A DNA stretch of 64,000 nt from Peribacillus simplex NBRC 15720 = DSM 1321 (GTDB taxonomy: Bacteria; Bacillota; Bacilli; Bacillales; DSM-1321). The position numbers and the translations under genes are program-made. A model generated the notes under the pieces. The model ran no database searches, was not told where the DNA came from, and saw only the letters and a program-made list of their open reading frames with translations. Shown here in pieces: positions 10,056 through 17,936 of this stretch; the stretch's first letter is position 1; every line of letters starts with the position of its first letter. The stretch spans positions 3,118,001-3,182,000 of the forward strand of contig NZ_CP017704.1 of the NCBI RefSeq assembly GCF_002243645.1, written 5' to 3'.

Positions 10056-10114
10056 GTGCAAAAAAACATGGCATAATGTGCAAAAAAACGTGGCGTAAAG
10101 TGCAAAAAAATTTG
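10056..10114. repeat. three direct repeats with exact 22-bp period
   Basis: Copies starting at 10056, 10078 and 10100 share GTGCAAAAAAA; the first two continue CATGGCATAA and CGTGGCGTAA. The period equals about two helical turns, so the A-tracts lie on one face of the DNA. They sit between divergent nprE and lysP, about 190 bases from each start. Confidence 0.7.
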
Positions 10115-10272
10115 TCTATTGAAGGCGTTTTTTTTGATAATTTGTTGAAAATTGCGTTTTTGTAAACCTGGCATGAAAATTGCATATATTCAGAAAAGGA
10201 ATTCGAATTGTAAATTAGATCTATTTGAAAGTCTATGAAATAGGAAAATTTATTAAATGGATTTCCCCATAT

Positions 10273-10287
10273 ATGAAAGCGCTTATA
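10273..10287 (+). promoter_or_regulatory. candidate catabolite-responsive element upstream of lysP
   Basis: ATGAAAGCGCTTATA matches the CcpA cre consensus WTGNAANCGNWNNCW with one mismatch. It lies 20 bases before the lysP start, where CcpA would block transcription. Sequence match only. Confidence 0.4.
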
Positions 10288-10306
10288 TAGAAAGGGATGA
10301 AAATTT

Positions 10307-11788
10307 ATGATACCAAAACAAGAAAATGACATCTTGCATCCTCCACAGCAAGAAGGACAAGAACTAAAGCGCGGTTTAAAATCTCGCCATTTAACGATGA
10401 TTTCCATTGGCGGGGCTATTGGCACCGGGCTGTTCCTCAGCAGCGGGGCAGCCATTCATACAGCTGGGCCAGGCGGCGCATTACTTGCTTATGCCTTAGT
10501 TGGGGCAATGGTGTACTTTGTGATGACGAGCTTAGGGGAATTGGCAGCCTTTATGCCGACAAGCGGCTCTTTCAGTACCTATGGATCGAAATTCGTCGAT
10601 CCGGCATTTGGTTTTGCCTTGGGATGGACGTATTGGTTCAATTGGTCGATGACGATAGCCGCAGAGTTGGCAGCCTCGACAATGATCATGAAATTCTGGT
10701 TTCCGAATAGTCCATCATTGTTGTGGAGTTCATCATTCTTGGTGCTCATTTTCCTATTGAACTATTTATCCGTTAAAGGATATGGTGAAGGGGAATACTG
10801 GTTTTCCTTCATAAAAGTAACAGCCATCGTTATTTTTATAATCGTTGGGCTGCTAATGATCGTCGGCATTATGGGCGGCGAAGCAGTAGGTTTTAAAAAC
10901 TTCACCGTCGATGACGCTCCTTTCCCGGGTGGGTTCATGGGTGTCTTCATCGTGTTCATAGCGGCTGGCTTTTCTTTTCAAGGTACCGAAATTGTCGGCG
11001 TGGCTGCCGGGGAAAGTGAAGATCCTGCACGGAATATACCGAAGGCTATTAAAAGTGTCTTCTGGAGAATCCTGCTCTTTTACGTATTGGCAATCGCTGT
11101 AATAGGACTGCTTATCCCTTATACGAATTCAAGTTTACAAGGTGATAACGTCATGGTAAGCCCATTCACGCTCATTTTTGAAAAAGCTGGAGTGGCCTTT
11201 GCTGCTTCGCTTATGAATGCCGTCATTTTAACAGCGGTATTGTCTGCAGGTAACTCTAGTCTATATGCATCTACGCGTATGTTATATTCAATGGCAAAAG
11301 ATGGGCAAGCACCTCGTGTTTTTGCAAAACTTAATAAACGCGGAGTACCGGTTGCAGGAATGATTTTGACATGTTCCATCGGCATGCTGGCCTTTTTAGC
11401 CTCCGTATTCGGTGATGGTAAAGTGTATATTTGGTTAATGAATGCCATTGGAATTACAGGATTTATCTTTTGGCTGGGCATTTCCATCAGCCATTACCGT
11501 TTCCGGAAAGCATTCATCGCACAAGGCCATTCATTGGAGAAGCTGCCATATAAGGCATTATGGTTCCCGATTGGACCGATCTTTGCCATTCTAATTGGGA
11601 TGATCGTCATCCTGTCCCAAAATATCCAAGCCTTTTTCTCAGACCACATCGATTGGGGCAGTGTTGTAGCTGCATACCTGGGAATCCCGCTTTTCCTTGG
11701 TCTATGGCTTGGATATAAACTGGTAAGAAAAACTAAATTCGTTAAACTTGATGAAGTCGAATTTGACTTTGACAAAAAATATGAATGA
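10307..11788 (+). CDS. lysP: lysine-specific permease (APC superfamily, AAT family)
   Basis: Membrane transporter of 493 residues with about 12 hydrophobic segments. The N-terminal LKSRHLTMISIGGAIGTGLF is the substrate-binding signature of the amino acid transporter family. Long stretches match what I know of Escherichia coli LysP, including FSFQGTEIVGVAAGESEDPA, VSPFTLIFEKAG, AVLSAGNSSLYASTRMLY and ISHYRFRKAF. LysP imports lysine with protons. The ribosome binding site AAAGGGATG precedes the ATG. I saw no lysine riboswitch upstream; a cre-like site and phased repeats may control it instead. A general basic amino acid permease is the main alternative. Confidence 0.85.
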   Translation: MIPKQENDILHPPQQEGQELKRGLKSRHLTMISIGGAIGTGLFLSSGAAIHTAGPGGALLAYALVGAMVYFVMTSLGELAAFMPTSGSFSTYGSKFVDPAFGFALGWTYWFNWSMTIAAELAASTMIMKFWFPNSPSLLWSSSFLVLIFLLNYLSVKGYGEGEYWFSFIKVTAIVIFIIVGLLMIVGIMGGEAVGFKNFTVDDAPFPGGFMGVFIVFIAAGFSFQGTEIVGVAAGESEDPARNIPKAIKSVFWRILLFYVLAIAVIGLLIPYTNSSLQGDNVMVSPFTLIFEKAGVAFAASLMNAVILTAVLSAGNSSLYASTRMLYSMAKDGQAPRVFAKLNKRGVPVAGMILTCSIGMLAFLASVFGDGKVYIWLMNAIGITGFIFWLGISISHYRFRKAFIAQGHSLEKLPYKALWFPIGPIFAILIGMIVILSQNIQAFFSDHIDWGSVVAAYLGIPLFLGLWLGYKLVRKTKFVKLDEVEFDFDKKYE

Positions 11789-11807
11789 ACAAGCTTAAAG
11801 TAAAATC

Positions 11808-11832
11808 AGCCGGACAATGTGTCCGGCTTTTA
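11808..11832 (+). terminator. lysP terminator
   Basis: AGCCGGACA-ATG-TGTCCGGCT stem followed by TTTACTTGTTTT. Confidence 0.85.
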
Positions 11833-11855
11833 CTTGTTTTCTATAGGCTCATTAT

Positions 11856-11888
11856 AAAAAGCTAGGAAGCTGATTCCTAGCTTTTTAT
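11856..11888 (+). terminator. second terminator hairpin
   Basis: AAAAAGCTAGGAA-GCTGA-TTCCTAGCTTTTT hairpin followed by ATTTTTATT; probably reinforces lysP termination. Confidence 0.7.
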
Positions 11889-11932
11889 TTTTATTAAATG
11901 GAAATTTATACAAATATTGTAGGAGGTGTTAT

Positions 11933-11989
11933 ATGATAATCGTAAACTCTGCTAAATTGCATGTACAGAACGACGGGGAAAGCTTTTAA
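11933..11989 (+). CDS. 18-codon small ORF with strong ribosome binding site
   Basis: An excellent ribosome binding site (GTAGGAGGTGTTAT) precedes an ATG encoding MIIVNSAKLHVQNDGESF and a TAA, ending 32 bases before the CoA-transferase start. It may be a leader peptide or the 5' stump of a lost gene. I recognise no function, and expression is unproven. Confidence 0.3.
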   Translation: MIIVNSAKLHVQNDGESF

Positions 11990-12021
11990 TATTTCCAATG
12001 GAAAGGGAAGGTGCACGGCTG

Positions 12022-13122
12022 ATGACCTTATTGACTCATTTAAAAGTATTGGACTTTTCAACGTTACTGCCAGGCCCATTTGCCACTTTGATGCTAGCGG
12101 ATTTAGGAGCGGACGTTTTGAAAGTAGAGAGGCCGGGAGCAATGGATTCATGGGGTGTGAACCAATATCTTAACAGATCGAAGAAGTCGATCACACTTGA
12201 TTTAAAACAATCTGAGTCCATCGAATCTGTTAAAAATCTAGTGAAGGAATACGATATCGTCATTGAACAATTCCGGCCAGGTGTCATGGAACGCCTAGGA
12301 CTGGGGTATGAGGCATTAAAATGGATCAATCCGAAGCTGATTTACTGTTCCATCACGGGCTTCGGCCAGACTGGTCCCTATAAAGACCGACCGGGACATG
12401 ATATCAATTATATTTCGATTGCAGGCTTATCAGGCTATTCCGGTACGAAAGAGGACGGCCCGGCAAAAAACGGAACCCAAATAGCAGATCTTGCCGGAGG
12501 CTCACTGCATGCTGTTATCGGTATATTATCTGCAGTCATTCACAGGGAAAGAACAGGAGAAGGCCAAGCCATCGACATCAGCATGACCGACTGCAGTTTT
12601 GCCTTGAATGCCATATCCGCACCTCTGAATTTACAAGGGGGCCTCGAGCTTGAACCAGAAAAACTGATGTTAAACGGAGGGTCCTTTTATGACTTTTATG
12701 AAACGAAAGATGGACGCTATTTTTCGGTAGGAAGCCTTGAGCCCCCTTTTCGAAAAGCATTATGTGAAGCGATCGGTGCACCCGAATTGTATGAACTGAG
12801 CATGAAAAGCGATGAAGAAAGCGGAACCAGGTTTAAAACGGCCATCCGACTTGCTTTTCTTGAAAGAGATTTTCATGAATGGCAGGAAATATTCGCTGAT
12901 TTCGAGGCCTGCGCAGAACCAGTGCTGACCTTCACTGAAGCGGCCGAACATCCCCAATTGAAGGAGAGGGGAATGATCGTCGAGGTACCTGACGGAAAAG
13001 GAAATGCCCAGAAGCAAATCGCCTGCCCAATCAAAACATCGGTTTTCACCCCTGAATATAAACATGCAGGCTTGAGGCCAGGACAAAACAACGCAGAAAT
13101 TCTTCACACCCCCAATCGCTAA
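12022..13122 (+). CDS. CaiB/BaiF family III CoA-transferase
   Basis: Protein of 366 residues with the family III fold signatures: VLDFSTLLPGPFATLMLADLG at the N-terminus, VEQFRPGVMERLGL, SITGFGQTGPYKDRPGHD, and the ADLAGG segment bearing the catalytic Asp that forms an aspartyl-CoA thioester. The C-terminal helical region ends in HTPNR. Members move CoA between carboxylic acids such as oxalate, carnitine or benzylsuccinate, and the substrate cannot be read here. Start: the ATG at 12022 before TLLTHLKVLDFS is preferred; an in-frame ATG at 11998 has no ribosome binding site. It is alone, with no acyl-CoA partner genes nearby. Confidence 0.88.
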   Translation: MTLLTHLKVLDFSTLLPGPFATLMLADLGADVLKVERPGAMDSWGVNQYLNRSKKSITLDLKQSESIESVKNLVKEYDIVIEQFRPGVMERLGLGYEALKWINPKLIYCSITGFGQTGPYKDRPGHDINYISIAGLSGYSGTKEDGPAKNGTQIADLAGGSLHAVIGILSAVIHRERTGEGQAIDISMTDCSFALNAISAPLNLQGGLELEPEKLMLNGGSFYDFYETKDGRYFSVGSLEPPFRKALCEAIGAPELYELSMKSDEESGTRFKTAIRLAFLERDFHEWQEIFADFEACAEPVLTFTEAAEHPQLKERGMIVEVPDGKGNAQKQIACPIKTSVFTPEYKHAGLRPGQNNAEILHTPNR

Positions 13123-13134
13123 ATAATTATGTAA

Positions 13135-13181
13135 AGGCTATCACTTTTCCGAGTTTTTTGGAAAGAGATAGCCTGTCTTTT
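13135..13181 (+). terminator. CoA-transferase terminator
   Basis: AGGCTATC...GATAGCCT outer stem with an inner TTTCC/GGAAA stem, followed by GTCTTTTTG. Confidence 0.75.
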
Positions 13182-13222
13182 TGAAGGCCGAAAAAAAGAG
13201 GTGGAAGGACTAAATAAGTTGG
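13181..13222. repeat. single copy of the ~41-bp intergenic repeat
   Basis: GAAGGCCGAAAAAAAGAGG followed by GAAGGACTAAATAA resembles the two tandem units at 6333-6416. The rest of 13223-13380 holds nothing I can support. Confidence 0.45.
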
Positions 13223-13397
13223 AAACAGCTCGTATTAAGCAGAAAGAGAACAAATTATCCTCTTATCACTTGTGGAAAGCAATATATTACCACTGTGAAA
13301 ATTTGCCAGTTATATCTATTTTGGACAGGGTATCAGAGTAACATCCCTGTAAAAGGGTTTTTGAGAAAATTGCTCTGGTAAGGAGGGTTGATTAAAC

Positions 13398-13922
13398 ATG
13401 TTTGGTCTCTCTGATATCATTAAATTTCTATTTTCCTTTTTTTTGATCATGCCGATCGTTACGCTGATACATTTGAGCGGGCATATTTTCTTTGTTACGA
13501 TCTTTGGGGGATCAGAAAAGAAAATCTTGATTGGTTGTGGTAATAAACTTTTCGCCTTTCGGAACATAGAGGTGAGGAAATATTATTTTTGGAATGGGAC
13601 TTGCGAGTTCAAGGGATTGAAACATGATAATCGATTGACGAATACGCTGATTTATTTAGGGGGGGCTATCTTTAATTTAGTCAGCATGCTGATCATATAT
13701 AGCTTAGTGTATCAGAATATCCTGGACAGCTCGGTAATCTGGTATCAATTTATCTATTTTTCTTTTTATGTTTTGTTTTTCTCCTTGTTTCCGATGTATT
13801 TCTCGGACGGGTCGCCTAGTGATGGGAAGGCTGCGGAATTGGCATTGAGGAACAAGCTGGAAGATAGGGTGACGGATGATATATTTGTGAAGAAAATGGA
13901 TGATGAAGATAGCTGCAAGTAA
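13398..13922 (+). CDS. M50 (site-2 protease)-like membrane protein lacking the catalytic Glu
   Basis: Membrane protein of 174 residues; AAGGAGG lies 11 bases before the ATG. The first segment reads PIVTLIHLSGHIFFVTIFGG (residues 19-38), which aligns with the HExGH zinc motif region of M50 peptidases, but the Glu is replaced: H25-L-S-G-H29. A later LGGAIFNLVSM resembles the family's second conserved segment. FSDGSPSDGK, with D142, resembles the third-ligand Asp-Gly motif. The metal ligands are kept while the general base is lost, so it may bind zinc or peptide without cleaving. Neighbours give no clue. The family call is by motif only. Confidence 0.6.
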   Translation: MFGLSDIIKFLFSFFLIMPIVTLIHLSGHIFFVTIFGGSEKKILIGCGNKLFAFRNIEVRKYYFWNGTCEFKGLKHDNRLTNTLIYLGGAIFNLVSMLIIYSLVYQNILDSSVIWYQFIYFSFYVLFFSLFPMYFSDGSPSDGKAAELALRNKLEDRVTDDIFVKKMDDEDSCK

Positions 13923-13977
13923 AAAGGGGACGTGCTGGTGGGCGTTCTTTTTTTGTTGCTTTCAGCTTTAGGATTTA

Positions 13978-14006
13978 TCATAAGGCTAAAATCTAGCCTT
14001 ATGATG
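13978..14006. terminator. perfect 12-bp hairpin, probable terminator of the MFS gene
   Basis: ATCATAAGGCTA-AAATC-TAGCCTTATGAT lies between the convergent M50-like and MFS genes. There is no long T run on either side, so termination is plausible but not certain. Confidence 0.45.
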
Positions 14007-14023
14007 AATGTATATATAACGGT

Positions 14024-15199
14024 CTAGGATTTTATGGACTGTGCTATTTTACTGCTTGACGATGAACTCGAAAGGACCAGAACAATGACCATGGCAATGG
14101 CAACCCCTGTTGCACCGATCCAGGTTATGGATGCAAGGGATACTTGTTCTACAGCAACACCACCAATTCCAGCACCGGCCGCCATGGCCAATTGCATCAT
14201 CGACTGATTCAGACCGAGCATGACTCCTGATGATTCAGGCTCAAGGGTCGCTAAATGATATTGCTGTGTCGGCCCTGATGACCATGCTGCGAACGACCAT
14301 AATGTAAGGATTGTCAAAACGCCCATCAATGAATTCGTAACGATGGATAACATGATGATCATCACAATATGCAGCGCCATACCGCCAATTAGTGTAAATG
14401 ATACACCCCATCGATCCGTACTATATCCGCCAAACTTTGATCCGATCAGGCTTGCGATACCGAATATAAGCAAGGCCGTGCTAAGTAGAGAGTCACTTAT
14501 CCCTGATACGGATAGCAGGTAAGGGGATAGATAGGTATAAGCTATCGAGTATCCGCCAAGCCAGAAGAAGGTTATCGATAATCCAAGGGCAACTTTCCTT
14601 TTTTTAAGAAGGGCCAGCTGCCGGAGAAGTGGTACTGGTTTATCCCCTTTGGTAGGAGGAATGGTAAAGAATAAAACGATCATGGCAATCAGGCCGAATA
14701 GGGCGATTCCGCCAAAGACGGATTTCCACCCGAATGCATCCGTCATGATTCTTCCGAGAGGTACGCCAATGATAAGGGAAGCTGTAAACCCCATGACAAC
14801 TGTCGCAATAGAACTTGCTTGTTTATCTGGCGGAGCAAGCTTAGCGGCAATATTCAGAGCGGTGACTACAACCAATCCTGCACCAAGTGCCATGATTATG
14901 CGTGCAAATACAAACGGTCCAAAGCCTGGTAATAGAAAGGCAAGCAGATTGGACACTATGAATAGTCCAAGGGAATACAACATTAATTTTCGTCTGTCTA
15001 AACTTGCTGTCAAAGCCATAAGAATGGGTGTACCGATTGCGTAGACAAGGGAGAAAATTGTAATGAGCTGTCCTGCGGCAGCAAGGGTCACTCCAAGAGA
15101 ATCCGCAATCTTATCCAAAATTCCGGATATGATGAATTCGGATGTTCCTACTAAAAAACTGATTATCGCCAACATGTAAATTTTCCATGTATTAAGCAA
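14024..15199 (-). CDS. MFS efflux transporter (DHA1 type)
   Basis: About 391 residues and 12 membrane segments. It carries the DHA1-type N-terminal motif FLVGTSEFIISGIL, a DRRKL loop between segments 2 and 3 and GVPLGRIM in segment 5. Purine and drug exporters such as PbuE belong to this branch. I prefer the TTG at 15199 (GAGGAGTGAATCTATT before it) over the ATG at 15217, which lacks a ribosome binding site. An unusual serine run (SSSSSSSKIAQ) ends the protein. The divergently placed operator motif and the ArsR gene just upstream suggest substrate-induced export under that repressor. Substrate unknown. Confidence 0.85.
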   Translation of the reverse strand: MLNTWKIYMLAIISFLVGTSEFIISGILDKIADSLGVTLAAAGQLITIFSLVYAIGTPILMALTASLDRRKLMLYSLGLFIVSNLLAFLLPGFGPFVFARIIMALGAGLVVVTALNIAAKLAPPDKQASSIATVVMGFTASLIIGVPLGRIMTDAFGWKSVFGGIALFGLIAMIVLFFTIPPTKGDKPVPLLRQLALLKKRKVALGLSITFFWLGGYSIAYTYLSPYLLSVSGISDSLLSTALLIFGIASLIGSKFGGYSTDRWGVSFTLIGGMALHIVMIIMLSIVTNSLMGVLTILTLWSFAAWSSGPTQQYHLATLEPESSGVMLGLNQSMMQLAMAAGAGIGGVAVEQVSLASITWIGATGVAIAMVIVLVLSSSSSSSKIAQSIKS

Positions 15200-15242
15200 A
15201 ATAGATTCACTCCTCATTAATGATTATTAATTTTATATAAAG

Positions 15243-15300
15243 ACATATCGTAATATGTTAATGTGTATGAATAAAAAAATAAACATATCGCGAAATATCG
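15243..15300 (-). promoter_or_regulatory. operator region of the MFS gene
   Basis: Contains ACATATCGTAATATGT (perfect inverted repeat, 15243-15258) and, at 15285-15300, a minus-strand CGATATTTCGCGATAT. The latter matches the motif CGATAATTCTCGATAT found inside the arsR promoter at 15669-15684. The shared motif is seen directly; ArsR binding is inferred. Confidence 0.55.
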
Positions 15301-15310
15301 AACTGTTAGG

Positions 15311-15358
15311 GAGAAAAATGAACCCAACCCTCTAAGGTACGGATCAGGTTCATTTTCA
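15311..15358 (-). terminator. hairpin after the ArsR gene
   Basis: AAAATGAACC...GGTTCATTTT inverted repeat with about 21 bases between arms; on the minus strand it is followed by TCTCCC rather than a T run, so terminator strength is uncertain. Confidence 0.4.
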
Positions 15359-15658
15359 TACTTCTTCTTTCAAGAAATCAGTAATTTTTGAGATTGCATC
15401 TTCATCTCGTTTGTAATACGTAAACTTTCCTATCCGCTCCGTTTTAATCAATCCTGCTCTAAGAAGCATCGAGAGGTATTGAGAGGCCGTGGACTGGGTC
15501 ATGTTTAATTTTTCCGTAATCTGACTAACGCAAACGCCGGTTTCCTTCATGTCTATTCCCTCATGAGGGGTGAAGTGGAGTTCAGGCGCCTTGAGCCATT
15601 GTAAGATTTGCAACCTGGATTCATTGGATAATGCTTTAAATATCTCGATTGTTTTCAT
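15356..15658 (-). CDS. ArsR-family transcriptional repressor
   Basis: Winged-helix regulator of 100 residues from the ATG at 15658. It shows the ArsR pattern: IEIFKALSNESRLQILQWL, recognition helix MTQSTASQYLSMLLRAGLI and wing ERIGKFTYYKRDE. Only one Cys lies in the helical region (GVCVSQI), so a classic metal site is not evident and it may sense another ligand or redox state. A longer frame opens at 15706, but the consensus promoter lies inside that extension, so the shorter start is the only one this promoter can express. It sits upstream of the MFS gene in the same direction, and both carry the same operator motif. Confidence 0.85.
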   Translation of the reverse strand: MKTIEIFKALSNESRLQILQWLKAPELHFTPHEGIDMKETGVCVSQITEKLNMTQSTASQYLSMLLRAGLIKTERIGKFTYYKRDEDAISKITDFLKEEV

Positions 15659-15665
15659 ACATTTC

Positions 15666-15693
15666 ATTATATCGAGAATTATCGATATGTCAA
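15666..15693 (-). promoter_or_regulatory. consensus sigma-A promoter with embedded operator; arsR mRNA probably leaderless
   Basis: TTGACA (15688-15693) and TATAAT (15666-15671) are separated by 16 bases. The ATG of arsR begins 7 bases after the -10 box, where transcription would start. The operator motif CGATAATTCTCGATAT fills the spacer and extends into the -10 box, an ideal place for autorepression. Confidence 0.75.
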
Positions 15694-15869
15694 ATGATTT
15701 TAACATTCATCTTTAGTTTCATAAATAGCAAAACTTGATACCGTTATTCAAAGGAGTCAGTAAAGGAATGGAAATGTATTATTGCAAGAACCTAATCGGC
15801 TCCCTAATAAGTGCTGCCGATTAGGTTATTCGAATCCTGTAAATCAGAATTAAAGTCTCCGGAAAAAAA

Positions 15870-16973
15870 TCATTCCCATATTTCTTTTGCTACATCAACG
15901 ACGAATTTCAGCTTTTCCCATTGCTGTTCTTCCGTTAGCTTGTTGCCGTGATGGGTAGAGGCGAAGCCGCATTGCGGGCTTAAGCATAATTGCTCGAGAG
16001 GAACGAAGTGCGAGGCTTCTTTAATGCGTGCCTTAACAGCTTCCTTGTTTTCGATTTCTCCATCTTTTGAAGTGACGACTCCTAGGACGACACGGGCTCC
16101 GCCATTTGGTATGTATTCCAATGGTTTGAAGTCCCCTGAGCGTTGATCGTCGTATTCCAAGAAGAATCCATCGACTTTTTCTTTTGCCAATAAAGTTGGG
16201 GCGATACGGGCATAACTTCCTTCGAACGCCCATGTCGACTGGTAGTTTCCACGACATAGATGTGTAGTGACGACAAGGTCTTCTGGTTTGCCTTCCAATG
16301 CGCCATTAATGACTCGAAGTGCTAGATCAATTAATTGTTCCCTCGTATATTTTCCATCTTTGAACTGGAAATCTGGAGCTGAAAGTCTGGCAATATATAC
16401 ATCATCCAATTGAAGATAACGCACACCTGCTTCATAAAATGCTTTCAAAGCATGCTGATAGGCTTTGATGATATCATTTGCATAGTCTTCAATATCAGGG
16501 TAGATGTCTTCATTATGAATGCCAGCAGCAAATAATTGATTCGGACTGGGAATCGTTTGCTTGGCAACGGCACGTCCGTTCACGATTTTGTTTAATTCAA
16601 TGAAATCACGAATGAAGGGATGTTCAGGATTGAATGAAACCTTCCCGGTATTGCGAACGTTATATCTCTCTGTTTCCACACCATCGAATGTGAGACCTTT
16701 TTCAGTCACATATCCCTCGATGCCATTTAAATGTTCGAGGAAGTCAAAGTGCCACCATGTTCGTCTGAACTCACCGTCCGTAACGGCCTCTAATCCAACT
16801 TCAATTTGTTTATCGACAATCCGATTGATCTCTTCGGTTTCAACTTCACGAAGCCGCTCTGCTGAAAGGGTACCTTCCCTAAATTGCTTTCTGGCAATAT
16901 GTAAACGTTCCGGTCTTAATAAACTTCCGACGTGATCGGCCCTGAATGGTGCTTTCGTTAATGTGATTGACAT
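15870..16973 (-). CDS. yxjG: MetE C-terminal-like cobalamin-independent methionine synthase (YxjG/YxjH family)
   Basis: Protein of 367 residues corresponding to the catalytic C-terminal half of MetE, as in Bacillus YxjG/YxjH. The visible family features are FRADHVGSLLRP at the N-terminus, YLQLDDVYIARL in the barrel, TTHLCRGN with a zinc-ligand type His-x-Cys, and LCLSPQCGFASTHHG with the C-terminal zinc-ligand Cys. It transfers a methyl group to homocysteine or related thiols; the exact methyl donor for the YxjG branch is not established by sequence. AAGAAGGAATACAAC precedes the ATG. Its leader carries a SAM riboswitch, which ties it to methionine metabolism. Confidence 0.9.
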   Translation of the reverse strand: MSITLTKAPFRADHVGSLLRPERLHIARKQFREGTLSAERLREVETEEINRIVDKQIEVGLEAVTDGEFRRTWWHFDFLEHLNGIEGYVTEKGLTFDGVETERYNVRNTGKVSFNPEHPFIRDFIELNKIVNGRAVAKQTIPSPNQLFAAGIHNEDIYPDIEDYANDIIKAYQHALKAFYEAGVRYLQLDDVYIARLSAPDFQFKDGKYTREQLIDLALRVINGALEGKPEDLVVTTHLCRGNYQSTWAFEGSYARIAPTLLAKEKVDGFFLEYDDQRSGDFKPLEYIPNGGARVVLGVVTSKDGEIENKEAVKARIKEASHFVPLEQLCLSPQCGFASTHHGNKLTEEQQWEKLKFVVDVAKEIWE

Positions 16974-17000
16974 GTTGTATTCCTTCTTTCCTTTTAAAAA

Positions 17001-17159
17001 TAAAAAACCTCTTCTTAAAAATAAGAAGAGGTGTTGGCAACAAAGCTATATACTCTTCTTATCTTCAAGTTTTTACACTTCTGGAATTAGCACAGTACAT
17101 GAATAGTCTGTTGCTGAGGTATCATAGGGCCAGTCCCTCCACCTCTCTGGATAAGAGTT
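17001..17159 (-). ncRNA. SAM-I riboswitch (S-box) with terminator
   Basis: On the minus strand, P1 (CTTATC...GATAAG) encloses the S-box core: AGAGAGGTGGAGGGACTGG, CCCTATGATACC, TCAGCAACAG and GTGCTAATTCC. It is followed at 17007-17032 by ACCTCTTCTTAAAAATAAGAAGAGGT plus a T run. S-adenosylmethionine binding favours the terminator and shuts off the downstream yxjG-like gene. Confidence 0.95.
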
Positions 17160-17333
17160 GTCTATTAAATTAAGTATGACTATACAGGTAGTTTGTACAA
17201 AGGACAAGCGTTGAAGGTGGAAGATTTTGAATATACCAATTATTAATTTGGGCAGAAAATGTTAACTGCATCGGGGAACCCGGCATATGCTATAACCGAC
17301 ATTTCATATGCATGGCAGGAGGGGAATGCGAGG

Positions 17334-17762
17334 ATGAGTACATTCAGTCCATTCAAAAATGGCATACCGATATCGGTAACAGAAGCCATGATAGAGAGAA
17401 TTGTAAAAATGAAATCAGATGGTCACGATATTAAAGTCGAGATTACGCCAAAGCATATCGTGCTTTCCGGAACGATGGATGTGAAAAAAATGATGTTTAA
17501 GAAAAACGTAGCTTTCCGGATTACATTAAAACCGGTACACGTCGAAAATAGAACGATTTCATTTGGATTAGTGGAAATGGAACCAATTGACAGGAATTTC
17601 ATCAACCAAAGGATATTTAACAGACCGCCGTTTTTTGAATTTGAAAATAGAACGATCAAAATGAATGTTAATGCTTGGAACATCGTGAGAATAATTCCGG
17701 TGGGCACAATTAAATCGTATGAACTTGTCGAAGGTGCATTGAAAATGAAACTTTCTTTATGA
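17334..17762 (+). CDS. conserved hypothetical protein, 142 aa
   Basis: Start taken at the ATG behind GCAGGAGGGG. The protein is soluble, with no signal peptide or cysteine, and has a beta-rich pattern: IKVEITPKHIVLSGTMDV, VAFRITLKPVHVENRTISF, NAWNIVRIIPVGTIKSYEL. This resembles a small lipid-binding or shell-like beta fold, but I cannot place it in a family. It lies between the yxjG leader and glpP, on the plus strand, with no operon partner. I propose no function. Confidence 0.7.
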   Translation: MSTFSPFKNGIPISVTEAMIERIVKMKSDGHDIKVEITPKHIVLSGTMDVKKMMFKKNVAFRITLKPVHVENRTISFGLVEMEPIDRNFINQRIFNRPPFFEFENRTIKMNVNAWNIVRIIPVGTIKSYELVEGALKMKLSL

Positions 17763-17936
17763 TTTAAGGGGATATTTTACATACATCCTTAACTGCAATC
17801 TATAAAGGGAGTGCCAGGTATGTTAGTGTTATGGTGACATTGGACATGAAAAAAAATGTGTTTGATAAATCAAGCTCTTTAAAATATACTAAATGACTTG
17901 AAGTTTTGAGTTTTTCTGGGAATGAGGAGGATAATA

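Noticed and set aside
10056..10114. Possible CRISPR mini-array
   Set aside because: The repeats are contiguous 22-bp units with no spacers and no cas genes exist in the window.
9900..10306. Lysine riboswitch upstream of lysP
   Set aside because: No L-box core or terminator/antiterminator pair is visible; the region is AT-rich with phased repeats only.
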